Shown piece by piece: positions 1 to 8,920 of a DNA stretch of 64,000 nt. The notes under the pieces were generated by a model. The model was not told the DNA's origin. It did no database searches and saw only the letters and a program-made list of their open reading frames with translations. Both the position numbers and the translations under genes were made by a program. Source of the DNA: Pseudomonadota bacterium (GTDB lineage Bacteria; Pseudomonadota; Alphaproteobacteria; Rhizobiales; Tepidamorphaceae); the NCBI GenBank assembly GCA_023458595.1, contig JAEWYT010000189.1:7683-71682 (forward strand), written 5' to 3'. Every line of letters starts with the position of its first letter. The stretch's first letter is position 1.

Positions 1-170
1 TCCACGAGGCCGAGCGCGCCGTCAATCCGGTTTCCTGCCGACGTGCCGACGTCGAGGAAGCCGCACGACTGATCGGCTTCCGTTCCTCGATCGATCTCGC
101 CGACGGCATGGCCGACCTGGTCTCCTGGTGGGCGAAGGAACGGGGCCAACTCGGAGTTGCCGCCGAATGA
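1..170 (+). CDS. C-terminal fragment of a nucleotide-sugar epimerase/dehydratase (partial)
   Basis: The reading frame is open from base 3 and stops at TGA 168-170, so only about 55 C-terminal residues lie in the window. The visible tail (A-A-R-L-I-G-F-R, then L-A-D-G-M, then W-W) has the layout of the end of extended short-chain dehydrogenases that act on nucleotide sugars, where a conserved 'LLGF' segment is followed by an 'L..G' helix and a closing Trp. Its stop overlaps the start of the next gene by 3 bases within ATGA, so the two are translationally coupled members of a sugar-nucleotide operon. The catalytic Rossmann core is outside the window, so the precise activity cannot be read. Confidence 0.6.
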   Translation, partial: HEAERAVNPVSCRRADVEEAARLIGFRSSIDLADGMADLVSWWAKERGQLGVAAE

Positions 171-1366
171 TCCCGATTGCAAAGCCTCTCCTCGGCGAAG
201 AGGAGGCGCGTGCGGCCGCCGATGTCGTTCTGTCGGGTTGGCTCACGCAGGGTCCGCAGGTCCAGGCGTTCGAAGAGGAATTCGCCGCCGCCGTCGGCGC
301 CGCGCACGCCTGCGCGGTCTCGAACTGCACGGTCGCCCTTCACCTGGCGATGCTCGCCGTCGGCGTCGGACCCGGCGACGAGGTGATCACGGTCAGCCAC
401 ACCTTCATCGCCTGCGCCAATGCGATCGTGCAGTGCGGGGCGACACCGGTTTTCGTCGACATCGATCCGGCCACGTTCTGTATCGACCCTTCGGCGATCT
501 CGGCGGCGATCACGCCGCGCACCAAGGCCATTCTCGCCGTCCATCAGATAGGGATGCCGTTCGACCTGGCGGCCGTCCTGGAGATCGCGAACCTGTACGG
601 GGTGCCCCTGATCGAGGACGCGGCCTGCGCCATCGGATCCGAGATCAGGCTCGACGGCGAATGGCAGGCGATCGGACGCCCGCACGGCGCGATCGCCTGT
701 TTCTCGTTTCATCCGCGCAAGGTCGTTACCGTCGGCGACGGCGGCATGTTGACCACGAACGATCCGGACCTTGACCGTAAGTTCCGGCTGTTGCGCCAGC
801 ACGGGATGAACATCCCCGACACCACCCGGCACAGCAGCACGAAAATGCTGTTCGAAAGCTACGAGGTGCCGGGGTTCAACTATCGTTTGACGGACATACA
901 GGCCGCGATCGGGCGTCATCAGATCGCTCGGCTGCCCGACATCGTCGCACGCCGTCGCGCCTTGGCGACGCGTTACGAAAACGCCCTCACCGGCATCGCC
1001 GGCGTGCTGCCTCCGTTCGAGCCGGAATGGGCCCGCAGCAACTGGCAGTCCTATTGCGTCCGGTTACCGTCGGGTATCGATCAGAAGGCGCTGATGAACG
1101 ACATGCTGAACGACGGCGTGGCGACGCGCCGCGGAATCATGTGCATCCACCGCGAGCCGGCGTATGCCGGCCATGTCTGCCGATGGCCGCTCACCGAATC
1201 CGAAGCGGCCCAGGATCGCTGCATCCTGCTCCCGCTCTACCCTCAAATGACGGAGGTCGAACAGGACACGGTGATCGCGGCTCTCGAGCGGGCGATCGCC
1301 AATCAGGCCAGCGATCATCGCTCGTCGATCGGCGCATCTCGGCACAGCCCGGTAAACGCAGCTTAG
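167..1366 (+). CDS. DegT/DnrJ/EryC1/StrS-family sugar aminotransferase
   Basis: This is a PLP-dependent aminotransferase of about 399 residues that would transfer an amino group to a keto sugar bound to a nucleotide, in making an amino sugar for a surface polysaccharide. The start ATG 167 overlaps the preceding stop (ATGA) and gives the usual family N terminus, M-I-P-I-A-K-P, followed by the G-W-L-T-Q-G-P segment. The PLP lysine is expected at K185 in F-H-P-R-K-V-V-T-V-G-D-G-G, and the PLP-pyridine acidic residue in I-E-D-A-A-C at about 150-151. Length is normal for the family. Neighbours on both sides are sugar epimerases and a UDP-sugar dehydrogenase, which fits polysaccharide precursor synthesis. 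The exact sugar is not visible. Confidence 0.9.
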   Translation: MIPIAKPLLGEEEARAAADVVLSGWLTQGPQVQAFEEEFAAAVGAAHACAVSNCTVALHLAMLAVGVGPGDEVITVSHTFIACANAIVQCGATPVFVDIDPATFCIDPSAISAAITPRTKAILAVHQIGMPFDLAAVLEIANLYGVPLIEDAACAIGSEIRLDGEWQAIGRPHGAIACFSFHPRKVVTVGDGGMLTTNDPDLDRKFRLLRQHGMNIPDTTRHSSTKMLFESYEVPGFNYRLTDIQAAIGRHQIARLPDIVARRRALATRYENALTGIAGVLPPFEPEWARSNWQSYCVRLPSGIDQKALMNDMLNDGVATRRGIMCIHREPAYAGHVCRWPLTESEAAQDRCILLPLYPQMTEVEQDTVIAALERAIANQASDHRSSIGASRHSPVNAA

Positions 1367-1852
1367 GGTCGAACCCCGTTAATCTTGTTCCTGATTACTT
1401 GCTTACAAACCCTATAGGAACAGGTGAAATCTACCCGTGTCGAGCCGCCCCGGATACCGGCGCGGTTTTGAGCCGGCACCGGATCAAGACTCGTCGAATG
1501 GGGTTCGAGCGCTATAGCAGTCCTTGCGATTTCACGTATCCCGGCGAGCGAACATGGCAGGTCGGCCGACACCCAACGAATGGTCCGGGTTGAACGTCAA
1601 TTCATGCCTGGGCCCGGCCGCGGCGGTGACGTGGCCGGCGACGCCGGTCGGGGCAGTCGCGATCACCGACGCGCGGGCAAGATGAGTTTCGCCCGATGCG
1701 ATCGACATGGGTGAAAACGGGAGCCGGTCGGGATCCCGGAGGGCCGGCGCACTAGGCAGGAGCCAATTCGTGGCACGAGCACGAGCGTGGGTTCGACAGG
1801 GAAGATCCGGCATTTCTTGGGACAACCGTTTGGACAATCTTGGGAGAATACT
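1367..1852. other. 486-bp gap inside the sugar operon, no gene seen
   Basis: No convincing coding region lies here on either strand. A 7-bp inverted repeat, TGTTCCT (1386-1392) and AGGAACA (1416-1422), flanks a 23-base loop shortly after the aminotransferase stop and could be a weak RNA structure or binding site. The rest shows no repeat or RNA gene that I can recognise. The gap is large for this tightly packed operon, so a separate promoter for the downstream epimerase is plausible. Confidence 0.4.
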
Positions 1853-2809
1853 TTGCAAAAGGTTTTGATTACCGGCGGCGGCGGTTTCATCGGAACGCAT
1901 CTGGCCGAACGGCTGTCCGGAAACGCGGACCTCGTCCTGTTCGACAGCGGCCGGCGGGATTCGCTCGTGCATGTTCCCGAGCTCGGCCGTCATCCTCGAG
2001 TTAACGTCGTCTCCGGAGACGTTCTCGATCGCGATTCCATCGCCAGTGCGCTCGACGGAGTCGATACGGTTCTTCACCTGGCGGCAATCGCGGGAGTGAG
2101 CAGCTATTATCAGGAATCGCTGAAGACCCTTCAGGTCAACATTCTCGGGACCGTGAATCTTCTCGAAGAGTGCGCAAAGCGAGGCGTCGAGAGGTTCGTC
2201 GGCTTTTCCACGAGCGAGATCTTCGGCTCGGACGCCCTTTGGGTCGACGAGGAGCGCCCGGCAGCGATAGGCTCGTCGTCGGAACGACGCTGGGTCTACG
2301 CGGCGAGCAAGCTCGCGAGCGAGCAGTTCACCTTCCGATACGCCGAGCAATATGGAATGGCGGCGACGATCGTGAGGCCGTTCAACATCTACGGCCCCCG
2401 GCAAACCGGAGAGGGTGCCATCAGCAACTTCCTGGCCGCGGCCGTGGAGGGCCGGCCGCTCAAGGTCTACGGCGACGGCAGCCCCCTGCGCGCGTGGTGT
2501 TACGTTTCAGACATGGTCGATGCCGTCGAGGCGATCCTGCACAGAACAGGGGATACCGCGGGCAAGGCATTCAATATCGGCAACCCTCGTGAGGTAGAGA
2601 CGACGCTCGGGCTGGCGCGACGTGTCACGCGTTTGGTACCGGGCTCGCGTATCGAGTTCGAACACGTCGACCGAGCCGAGGTGCGCGCCCGGATCCCGGT
2701 CGTAACTCGCGCCCGCGAGTTGCTGGGGTTCGAGCCGAAGGTCGACCTGGACGAAGGTCTGGCAAGGACCAGGGATTGGGTGCAGTCGCTGAAGGATACC
2801 GCAAGATGA
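1853..2809 (+). CDS. NAD-dependent nucleotide-sugar epimerase/dehydratase
   Basis: This is an extended short-chain dehydrogenase of about 318 residues acting on a nucleotide-activated sugar. The dinucleotide motif T-G-G-G-G-F-I-G is at about 7-14, the catalytic pair Y149 and K153 is in Y-A-A-S-K, the catalytic Ser/Thr region is F-S-T-S-E-I-F-G, and R-P-F-N-I-Y-G-P is the substrate-side motif. I chose the TTG start at 1853 because GGGAG lies 7 bases upstream and the protein then begins directly at the first beta strand. An in-frame ATG at 1787 would add 22 residues without family resemblance. Its stop overlaps the start of the dehydrogenase gene (ATGA), so they are coupled. Sugar specificity cannot be assigned from sequence alone. 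Confidence 0.88.
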   Translation: MQKVLITGGGGFIGTHLAERLSGNADLVLFDSGRRDSLVHVPELGRHPRVNVVSGDVLDRDSIASALDGVDTVLHLAAIAGVSSYYQESLKTLQVNILGTVNLLEECAKRGVERFVGFSTSEIFGSDALWVDEERPAAIGSSSERRWVYAASKLASEQFTFRYAEQYGMAATIVRPFNIYGPRQTGEGAISNFLAAAVEGRPLKVYGDGSPLRAWCYVSDMVDAVEAILHRTGDTAGKAFNIGNPREVETTLGLARRVTRLVPGSRIEFEHVDRAEVRARIPVVTRARELLGFEPKVDLDEGLARTRDWVQSLKDTAR

Positions 2810-4125
2810 ACGTTGTAGTCGTTGGCGCGGGGAAGATGGGGCTGCCGCTGGCATGCCAGATCGCATCTCAGGGCGCCACGGTGGTCGCCTGCGATGTGCG
2901 GCAAGCCGTGGTGGACGAAATCAACAGGGGCGTATGCCCGATCGACGAGCCCGGTGTGCCGGAACTGCTCGAGTCGGCAGTGAAGGCGGGGCGACTGAGT
3001 GCGACGACCGATACTCCCGCCGCGGTGGCGGAAGCCGACGTTGTCCTGGTCATCGTGCCGGCGCTTCTCACAGACGACAACGACGCCGACCTTTCCATCC
3101 TGACCTCCGTCTCCGAGCAGGTCGCGGGCGCGATGCGCCGCGGCACGCTGGTCTCCTACGAGACGACCGTGCCGATCGGAACGACCCGGCGCGTATTTAT
3201 GCCGATACTCGAACGCTCGGGGCTCACCGCCGGGAGCGACTTCGACCTCGCGTACTCCCCCGAGCGCGTGAAGAGCAATCTCGTTTTGAAGCATTTGACC
3301 CAGACTCCGAAAATCGTCGGCGGCGTGACGCCGGCTGCCGCCGAACGTGCCGTCGAGTTCTACGGACGCTACCTCAGGGCCCCCGTGGAGAACGTCGGTC
3401 CGCTTGAGGCCGCCGAAATGGTCAAGGTCGCGGGAATGATCTATCGCGACGTCAACATAGCCCTGGCGAACGAGATGGCTCGGTATGCGGAGGCCGTCGG
3501 CGTGGATTTCTGGCGCGTCATCGAGTGCGCGAACACGGACGGCGAGGCCTACATACTGCAGCCGGGCATCGGCGTCGGAGGGCACTGCACACCCGTATAC
3601 CCCTACTTCATGATTCGGGACGCGCAGCGTCACGGAACCCCCGTGACGCTGGCGGAGCGCAGTCGCCAGATAAACGATACGCAGGTCGCCCACCTGCTCG
3701 ACCGACTGGAGCGCGCGTACGGAGACCTTGCCGGCAAGAACGTCATGATCCTGGGGCTGGCGTTCAGACCTCGCGTGAAGGAAGTCATTCTGTCGCCGGC
3801 ATTCCTGCTCAGGCGTGAACTCGAACAGAGAGGCGCGACGGTTACCCTCGACGATCCGCTCTATTCGGACGCGGAGATAGAGCGTCAGGGATTTGTGCCG
3901 GCCCATATCGGTGAACGATCAGGTGCCGATGTGGTCATCCTGAACACAGCTCACCCGGAGTACATCGACCTTGATTTCGAACGGCTCGCGCAGAACGGCG
4001 TGAAGGCCGTCGTCGACGGGCGTGGCTTGTGGGACGCCGCCCGCATACGAGCGGCCGGTTTGAGGTACGTCGGTGTGGGATCGCCCGAGGATGCCCCGTC
4101 CCGGGTACAAGAGCCGGCCGCCTAG
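2806..4125 (+). CDS. UDP-sugar dehydrogenase (UDP-glucose / UDP-ManNAc dehydrogenase family)
   Basis: About 439 residues. It would oxidise the C6 alcohol of a UDP-hexose to a uronate with two NAD+, supplying acidic sugars for polysaccharide. It has an N-terminal Rossmann motif (V-G-A-G-K-M-G-L-P), the Y-S-P-E-R segment at 150-154, the K-V-A-G region of the middle domain, and the catalytic Cys at position 261 in G-V-G-G-H-C-T-P-V-Y-P. This last motif resembles UDP-N-acetyl-mannosamine/glucosamine 6-dehydrogenases (WecC/WbpA group) more than UDP-glucose enzymes, which usually have a different loop. The start ATG 2806 overlaps the epimerase stop. It is the last gene before a strong terminator, so the operon ends here. 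Confidence 0.9.
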   Translation: MNVVVVGAGKMGLPLACQIASQGATVVACDVRQAVVDEINRGVCPIDEPGVPELLESAVKAGRLSATTDTPAAVAEADVVLVIVPALLTDDNDADLSILTSVSEQVAGAMRRGTLVSYETTVPIGTTRRVFMPILERSGLTAGSDFDLAYSPERVKSNLVLKHLTQTPKIVGGVTPAAAERAVEFYGRYLRAPVENVGPLEAAEMVKVAGMIYRDVNIALANEMARYAEAVGVDFWRVIECANTDGEAYILQPGIGVGGHCTPVYPYFMIRDAQRHGTPVTLAERSRQINDTQVAHLLDRLERAYGDLAGKNVMILGLAFRPRVKEVILSPAFLLRRELEQRGATVTLDDPLYSDAEIERQGFVPAHIGERSGADVVILNTAHPEYIDLDFERLAQNGVKAVVDGRGLWDAARIRAAGLRYVGVGSPEDAPSRVQEPAA

Positions 4126-4252
4126 AGCTCGCCGAAGAACGGGCGATACCGGCGGAATCCGGCCACTGACCGGCGCCATTCCACCGCGTATCCGCGCTCC
4201 GGCGAAAACGCGACGGTATCTCGCTTCAAATCACAGGAAAGCCGAAAAACGA

Positions 4253-4290
4253 ATGCGGCCGACCCGGAGGTCGGCCGCATCTTGTTCTTC
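4253..4290. terminator. Bidirectional rho-independent terminator
   Basis: A perfect 12-bp stem (ATGCGGCCGACC 4253-4264 against GGTCGGCCGCAT 4269-4280) closes a CGGA tetraloop. It is preceded by an A-rich stretch and followed by CTTGTTCTTC, so it can act on transcripts from both directions. It lies between the convergent UDP-sugar dehydrogenase and Hint-protein genes. Confidence 0.85.
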
Positions 4291-4322
4291 CAGCCTGCGA
4301 GCGTCGGCGCTATCGCAGTCTT

Positions 4323-5246
4323 CTAGGCCGCGAGCGCCGGCGCCATCGCGCGGGCCCGGGCGGCGAGCCGCCGATTGACCTTCTGGATCGGGTCGCGCAC
4401 GTCGACGAAGTTCGAAGCGCCGAGACGGGCCAGTGCCGCCAGGTGCGACCGCCCGCCCGAGTACCACACGCGCGGAGCGCAGGGCGTCATGTCGACGGCA
4501 TCTGCTCCGACGAGGCGCTCGTACTCGGCGAAGTTCGAGAAGTACTCGTGGTCGCCCGCCTTCAGCAGGAGCGTCTCGGCGGCCACGCCCTCGGCCAGGA
4601 TCACGTCGTGGCTGTCGAGGAGGATGTGGAAGTACTCGACCGCAGCCGCATCCTCCGGCAAGGCGGCGACGATGGTGACGCCGTTGACGAGGTCTTTCGC
4701 CGGCATCAGGTGGCCGTCGAAATAGAGGAAGTGCCACGGAGAAACGTAGAGATCACGGTACGGCACGCCGTCGGCGATCGCCGACCGCGCGATCCGGATC
4801 GGCTTGATGTCGGCCGGCCAGTCGCGACCGCTCGACCGGAAGGACCTGCGACCGATCCACTTGATCGGCGCACGACCGCCGTCGAGCGTCTGAACCAGGT
4901 CGCCGGCCTTCAGCGCCTCGACAGCGACTTCGCCACGGTCGGTGAGCACATGCGTGCCGCGCAGGAAGCACTGGACGGCTCCGCCACCGCCGCCCCCACC
5001 ACCGCCGGCGCCGCCGGCACCGCCGCCAGCTCCTCCGCCGCCGCCTCCGCCACCGCCGCCACCGGGAAGGTGACCCGTTCCCTGGAACGACTTGCTGATC
5101 CCGCCCGATTTGGCCGAGGCAGACGTCGTCTGAGCAATTCCCGCCACTGCGGCCAGCGCTGCGATCCGCGCGCCCGCCGAAGAAACTGCGGCGATGAAAT
5201 GCCGGCGAGCCGGATTGCTGATTTTTTCGGGAGTCTTGTCAGACAT
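4323..5246 (-). CDS. Exported glycine-rich Hint-domain protein
   Basis: This 307-residue protein starts with a twin-arginine-like signal (R14-R15, hydrophobic stretch to about 40, then T-S-A-S-A). It continues with a tract almost purely of Gly and Ala at about 62-89 and then a Hint module beginning at Cys93 (C-F-L-R-G-T-H-V-L-T). The following E-A-L-K-A-G-D, I-K-W-I-G-R-R and S-P-W-H-F-L-Y segments match the alphaproteobacterial Hint_2 layout, a relative of intein and hedgehog autoprocessing domains. Such domains can cleave the chain before the Cys, which here would separate it from the glycine linker; activity is not proven. A GGGGA ribosome site precedes ATG 5246. The gene is convergent with the sugar operon and divergent from an exported propeller protein, suggesting a surface or matrix role. 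Confidence 0.8.
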   Translation of the reverse strand: MSDKTPEKISNPARRHFIAAVSSAGARIAALAAVAGIAQTTSASAKSGGISKSFQGTGHLPGGGGGGGGGGGAGGGAGGAGGGGGGGGGAVQCFLRGTHVLTDRGEVAVEALKAGDLVQTLDGGRAPIKWIGRRSFRSSGRDWPADIKPIRIARSAIADGVPYRDLYVSPWHFLYFDGHLMPAKDLVNGVTIVAALPEDAAAVEYFHILLDSHDVILAEGVAAETLLLKAGDHEYFSNFAEYERLVGADAVDMTPCAPRVWYSGGRSHLAALARLGASNFVDVRDPIQKVNRRLAARARAMAPALAA

Positions 5247-5869
5247 CGTCGAAATCCCCGCTTCAAGGTTGCCGTATCTGTTCGACCATTAAACTTGGAT
5301 TCGCGTCCAATAGCGCTCGGGACTTAGGTGTAGTTTCGCGTTTTTTTCACACCATCTAAGGACTACTCCAAATGGTACGCATGCGTTGCGGGAGCGTACC
5401 GATTCGGATGAAGTAGCCGCAATTAGGCGTAATTGGCTACTCCCATGGGAGCATCCACTTAGATCGCGTTAACTTTGCCTCATGGTTAATTCCGCGGCTT
5501 TCTTAGGTGTCGAAAGAGATACATATTCAAATTTTGCACTTCGAGAACCGGTCACCGATGATGAAAATATGATCACTCTCCTAGGGAAATACCGGCACCC
5601 GCGTTGTTAATGAGTCAATTTTTGGCCCCAACCTTACCTTCTTTTCATCCCTATTGTCTCTCCATGCTCCAAGTCCGTCGCCGAAGGTCCTGCGTGCCGT
5701 TGGCGGCCGCCGACATCCGGTAAGAGCGCGCGAGCGGCTTTGCGATGGCGCGTTCGCTCTTCCAGCGCGCGATCCGGGCGAGCGAAAGCCGGGACTGCAG
5801 CGGCGGCCTCCGAAGCGCTTCATCGCCCGGACCTTCCGATACGAACGCGCACGTCGACAAGGAGGCCAC
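5247..5869. promoter_or_regulatory. Long divergent regulatory region with three clustered inverted repeats
   Basis: This 623-bp gap between two divergent exported-protein genes is clearly AT-richer than its surroundings and holds no gene that I can support. Three inverted repeats lie within 78 bp: GGTACGC/GCGTACC (5374-5380, 5394-5400), GTAGCC/GGCTAC with internal AATT boxes (5413-5418, 5435-5440), and a perfect 12-bp palindrome CTCCCATGGGAG (5440-5451). A 9-base direct repeat CTTAGGTGT occurs at 5323 and 5502. These look like operator sites for one or more regulators. The family of the regulator is unknown. Confidence 0.55.
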
Positions 5870-7858
5870 ATGTTCCTTTTCCCTTCGCGTGCTTCGGCGG
5901 GATTTGCCCGTCGACAGCACAGGGTGGCGTCCGCGGTCCTGATTGCGGCCGCCGGCGGGGCCCTCTGGCCATTGCCGGCCCCGGCGGACGTCGTGGCTCC
6001 GGCGCAGTCCGTCGCCTATCAGAGCACGGTGGCGAACGTGAAGGGCCTGCAGATGACGGTCTGGACGAAGCCCGTGCAAAGCGGCGGTGCGGCACGTATC
6101 GCATCGGCAGGCGGAAACGTCTGGTTCGTCGAACTGAATACGGGCGCGATCGTCCGGTTCAGCCCTTCAGGCGTCGCGGACACGTTCACGATCCCCGGCT
6201 CGCGATTTCGCGTGCAGGCGGTCGCCGCGGGCCCGAACAACGACGTCTGGTTCACCGGCTACAACAAGGGCGTCGTCGGCCGCACGACCGCGGGCGGAAA
6301 CATCCAGCTGTTCCCGGCCGGGCTGTCGAAGCCGCAGGCGCAGGACATGACGTTGGGGCTCGACGGCAATCTTTGGTTCGTGACGAATGCCGGCAGGCTC
6401 GGCCGCACCACGCCGGGCGGAGAGACGAAGTACTTTCCGATCAGAACCGGCAAGAAGAAACTGTCCGCACTCGCCGTCGGCGGCGACGGCAACATCTGGT
6501 TCGTCGAGCAGTCCAAGAAACAGAGGAAGAAGCTGTCCGCGAAGCAGAAAAGGAAGCTGCAGCGGCGGACGAAGAACCTCGCGCGCATGACGGCGTCCGG
6601 GCAGGTCCGCGAATTTCGATCCGGATCCGGACTGCGCGGCAGCTTCGGAATCACCACGGGACCCGATGGCCGCATCTGGTTCTGCGATCCGGAACGGAAG
6701 CGCATCGGCAGCGTCGACGTGTCGGGTCGCGGCCTGAAGTTCTTCAAGGCGGGATTGACCGGCACCCCGATCAGCATAATCGCCGGGCCCGACAACCAGC
6801 TGTATTTCGGCGAGAAGGAAGGGCGGATCGGGAGGATTTCGGTCTCGGGGAAGATCACGGAGTTCCCGATCCCGGGCGCAGGCGGCACCGCGGGGTTTCC
6901 GGTGCAGGGCCTGACCGTCGGTCCGGACGGCGACATATGGTTCGTCAACAACCGGAAATCGCAGGTCGGGAAGCTCCGGCTCTCGACCACCAGCGTCGAT
7001 TGCGTGAACGAGGTCTGGGACAATCTCGAAGTATGCGGCTGGCCCGGACCTGCGAACACCGGCTATCCGGCCGGCACCCAGTTGCGCAGCACTCCGAGCC
7101 GCACAATCACCGCCGACAATACCGTCATCGATGGCGAGAAGATCACCGGCGGACTGGTCATCGACGCCAGGAACGTCACGGTCAGGAACAGCTGGATCAT
7201 CGAAAGCAGCGGCGGCGCCAACGGCAGCGGCGTCATCAAGATCGCGCCGGGTGCGAGCGCGACCATCCTGCGCACCACGCTCGACGGCAGCGACGCCACG
7301 CACGCGGGCATCTGGTACGAAGGCGCGTCGCTGGTGGCGCGCGGCAACAACATCTTCGGCATCAACGACGGAATATTCAGCTGGGACGCCGACAATTTCA
7401 CTATCGAGGACAACTACCTCCACGACTTCACCACCAAGGCCGGCAACGGACACGTCGACGGATTCCAGACCGAGGGGGCATCGAACGGCATAATCCGGCA
7501 CAACGTCTTCGACGTGGAGCAGGACCAGACGTCGGCCGTGGCGGTCTGGAACGGCCGCCGAAACAGCAGCAATATCCTGATCGAGAACAATCTGATGGCC
7601 GGGGGCGGCTTCACGGTCTACGCGGAGGACTACAGCCCCTCCGAAGCGAACCCGCAGGGCGGATACTCCGTCACGAACATCCGGATCCTGAACAACAAGT
7701 TCTCCAACGCGCGCTATCCTTGCGTCGGAAACTGGGGCGTCTGGTTTCCGCGGGGCGCTCCGACGGACGGATGGCGGCGTTCCGGCAATGTCGTGCTCGA
7801 GACGCAGCAGAACATCGATTCGACGAATCCGATCGTGGGCGGCTGGGAGTGCCGCTGA
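5870..7858 (+). CDS. Exported beta-propeller (Vgb-like) / right-handed beta-helix fusion protein
   Basis: The 662-residue product starts at ATG 5870, chosen because a perfect AAGGAGG lies 4 bases upstream; a longer frame from 5654 has no comparable signal. A signal peptide ends near A-P-A-D at about 44. Residues of about 60-420 carry six or seven repeats of the form D-G-x-(I/L/V)-W-F, the blade signature of virginiamycin-B-lyase-like propellers. Residues of about 430-662 read as a right-handed beta-helix of the pectate-lyase type, with ladder motifs such as N-N-L-M and V-R-N-S-W-I-I. A block of about 23 residues (214-236) between blades is mostly Lys and Arg. Neither domain proves an enzyme activity. 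Binding or modifying an acidic polysaccharide would fit the neighbouring uronate-forming operon. Confidence 0.82.
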   Translation: MFLFPSRASAGFARRQHRVASAVLIAAAGGALWPLPAPADVVAPAQSVAYQSTVANVKGLQMTVWTKPVQSGGAARIASAGGNVWFVELNTGAIVRFSPSGVADTFTIPGSRFRVQAVAAGPNNDVWFTGYNKGVVGRTTAGGNIQLFPAGLSKPQAQDMTLGLDGNLWFVTNAGRLGRTTPGGETKYFPIRTGKKKLSALAVGGDGNIWFVEQSKKQRKKLSAKQKRKLQRRTKNLARMTASGQVREFRSGSGLRGSFGITTGPDGRIWFCDPERKRIGSVDVSGRGLKFFKAGLTGTPISIIAGPDNQLYFGEKEGRIGRISVSGKITEFPIPGAGGTAGFPVQGLTVGPDGDIWFVNNRKSQVGKLRLSTTSVDCVNEVWDNLEVCGWPGPANTGYPAGTQLRSTPSRTITADNTVIDGEKITGGLVIDARNVTVRNSWIIESSGGANGSGVIKIAPGASATILRTTLDGSDATHAGIWYEGASLVARGNNIFGINDGIFSWDADNFTIEDNYLHDFTTKAGNGHVDGFQTEGASNGIIRHNVFDVEQDQTSAVAVWNGRRNSSNILIENNLMAGGGFTVYAEDYSPSEANPQGGYSVTNIRILNNKFSNARYPCVGNWGVWFPRGAPTDGWRRSGNVVLETQQNIDSTNPIVGGWECR

Positions 7859-7897
7859 TACGGCCGGGCGGCACGACGGCCGGTCCGGCGCCGGCGG

Positions 7898-8920
7898 CTA
7901 CTCGGCCGCCGCCAGACGGGCGGCTGGCTCGTAACGGGCCCAGGCCGGCCGCTTGAACAGGAATCCGAGCCTGGTGCCGCGCACGGCCCAGAACAGCACG
8001 AGCGAGCCGATGATGGCGGCGAACGTGACGATCAGCGACATCGTCCCGACGTCGCCGACGATCCCGGTTTTCAGCAGCAGGATACGCGTGGACGCCATCG
8101 GCAGGAAAAAGGCGAGGAAGATGACGATCGAGTTCTCGCCGCAGTAGCGCAGCGGTTGCGAGAGCCGGGTCCGCGTCAGCAGGACGGCCATGGACACCAC
8201 CGCCAGAGCGCCGATCGCCCCGAGCGCCAGGCTGAAACCCGGGTTCCCGGCCACGCCCGCGTAGACGAGACCGCCGTTCACCAGGGCCCACACGGCCAGT
8301 CCCGCTGCCGCGATGCCCGGGTGCTCGCCGACCCGCTCGGCGAAAGCGAAGACCGCCGGGGCGAAGGCGTAGCCCGCATAGAAGAAGACGAAACGGATGG
8401 CGAATTCGTCGAGGACGATCGATCCGGTGCCGACGGCGGTCGACTGCAGTATCGCCGCCGGAATCAGGACGATCGCCGGGTGCACCGAGCGCAGGAGCTT
8501 CGTGACGACGAAGAATATCGGCAGCAGGTAGATGAACCACAGCGCGCCGAACGGCTGCACGAGCGCGTACAGGAAATCGCCCGGTATGTCGGAGATGCCG
8601 GTCTTGACCCCAGTCTTCAACCCGACCTGGATCCCCATCCAGAGCACGTAGAAATACGCGAAATGGAGGACCTTCCGGTCGAAGTATTCCGGCCACGGCC
8701 TGTCGATCCGGCGGCTCAGGAACAGCCCGGCTATCAGGAAGAAGTCGGGCATGCGGAACGGCCTGGCGAACTCGACGACCGGATGCAGCCAGCCCTGGAC
8801 GCCGGTCGCTTCTTCGACGCCCCCGGTCGAATGCAGCATGACGACCATGAAAATGCAGAAGCCCTTGCCGATATCGACCCAGTCGACACGTTTTGCCTTT
8901 TGGGGCATTGGGACCGGCAC
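7898..8920 (-). CDS. Acyltransferase-3 family membrane protein
   Basis: This is a 340-residue integral membrane protein with about ten hydrophobic segments. The N-terminal D-W-V-D-I-G-K-G, followed by M-L-H-S on the first helix, matches the acyltransferase-3 family (PF01757), whose histidine there is important for transfer of acetyl or succinyl groups. Members acylate sugars of O-antigen, exopolysaccharide or periplasmic glucans from the cytoplasm across the membrane. It is convergent with the beta-propeller gene, 39 bp away, and near the polysaccharide genes, so modification of a surface glycan is likely. Substrate is unknown. An alternative start at the second Met would remove only four residues. 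Confidence 0.82.
   Translation of the reverse strand: MPVPMPQKAKRVDWVDIGKGFCIFMVVMLHSTGGVEEATGVQGWLHPVVEFARPFRMPDFFLIAGLFLSRRIDRPWPEYFDRKVLHFAYFYVLWMGIQVGLKTGVKTGISDIPGDFLYALVQPFGALWFIYLLPIFFVVTKLLRSVHPAIVLIPAAILQSTAVGTGSIVLDEFAIRFVFFYAGYAFAPAVFAFAERVGEHPGIAAAGLAVWALVNGGLVYAGVAGNPGFSLALGAIGALAVVSMAVLLTRTRLSQPLRYCGENSIVIFLAFFLPMASTRILLLKTGIVGDVGTMSLIVTFAAIIGSLVLFWAVRGTRLGFLFKRPAWARYEPAARLAAAE

Noticed and set aside
157..774. Long plus-strand frames inside the DegT aminotransferase gene
   Set aside because: Arg-rich out-of-frame translations with no family resemblance; typical shadows in GC-rich coding DNA.
5740..7956. A 738-codon plus-strand frame overlapping the propeller gene
   Set aside because: Composition is almost entirely Arg, Gly, Ala and Pro with no domain signature, whereas the frame from 5870 has a perfect ribosome site, signal peptide and repeated blades.
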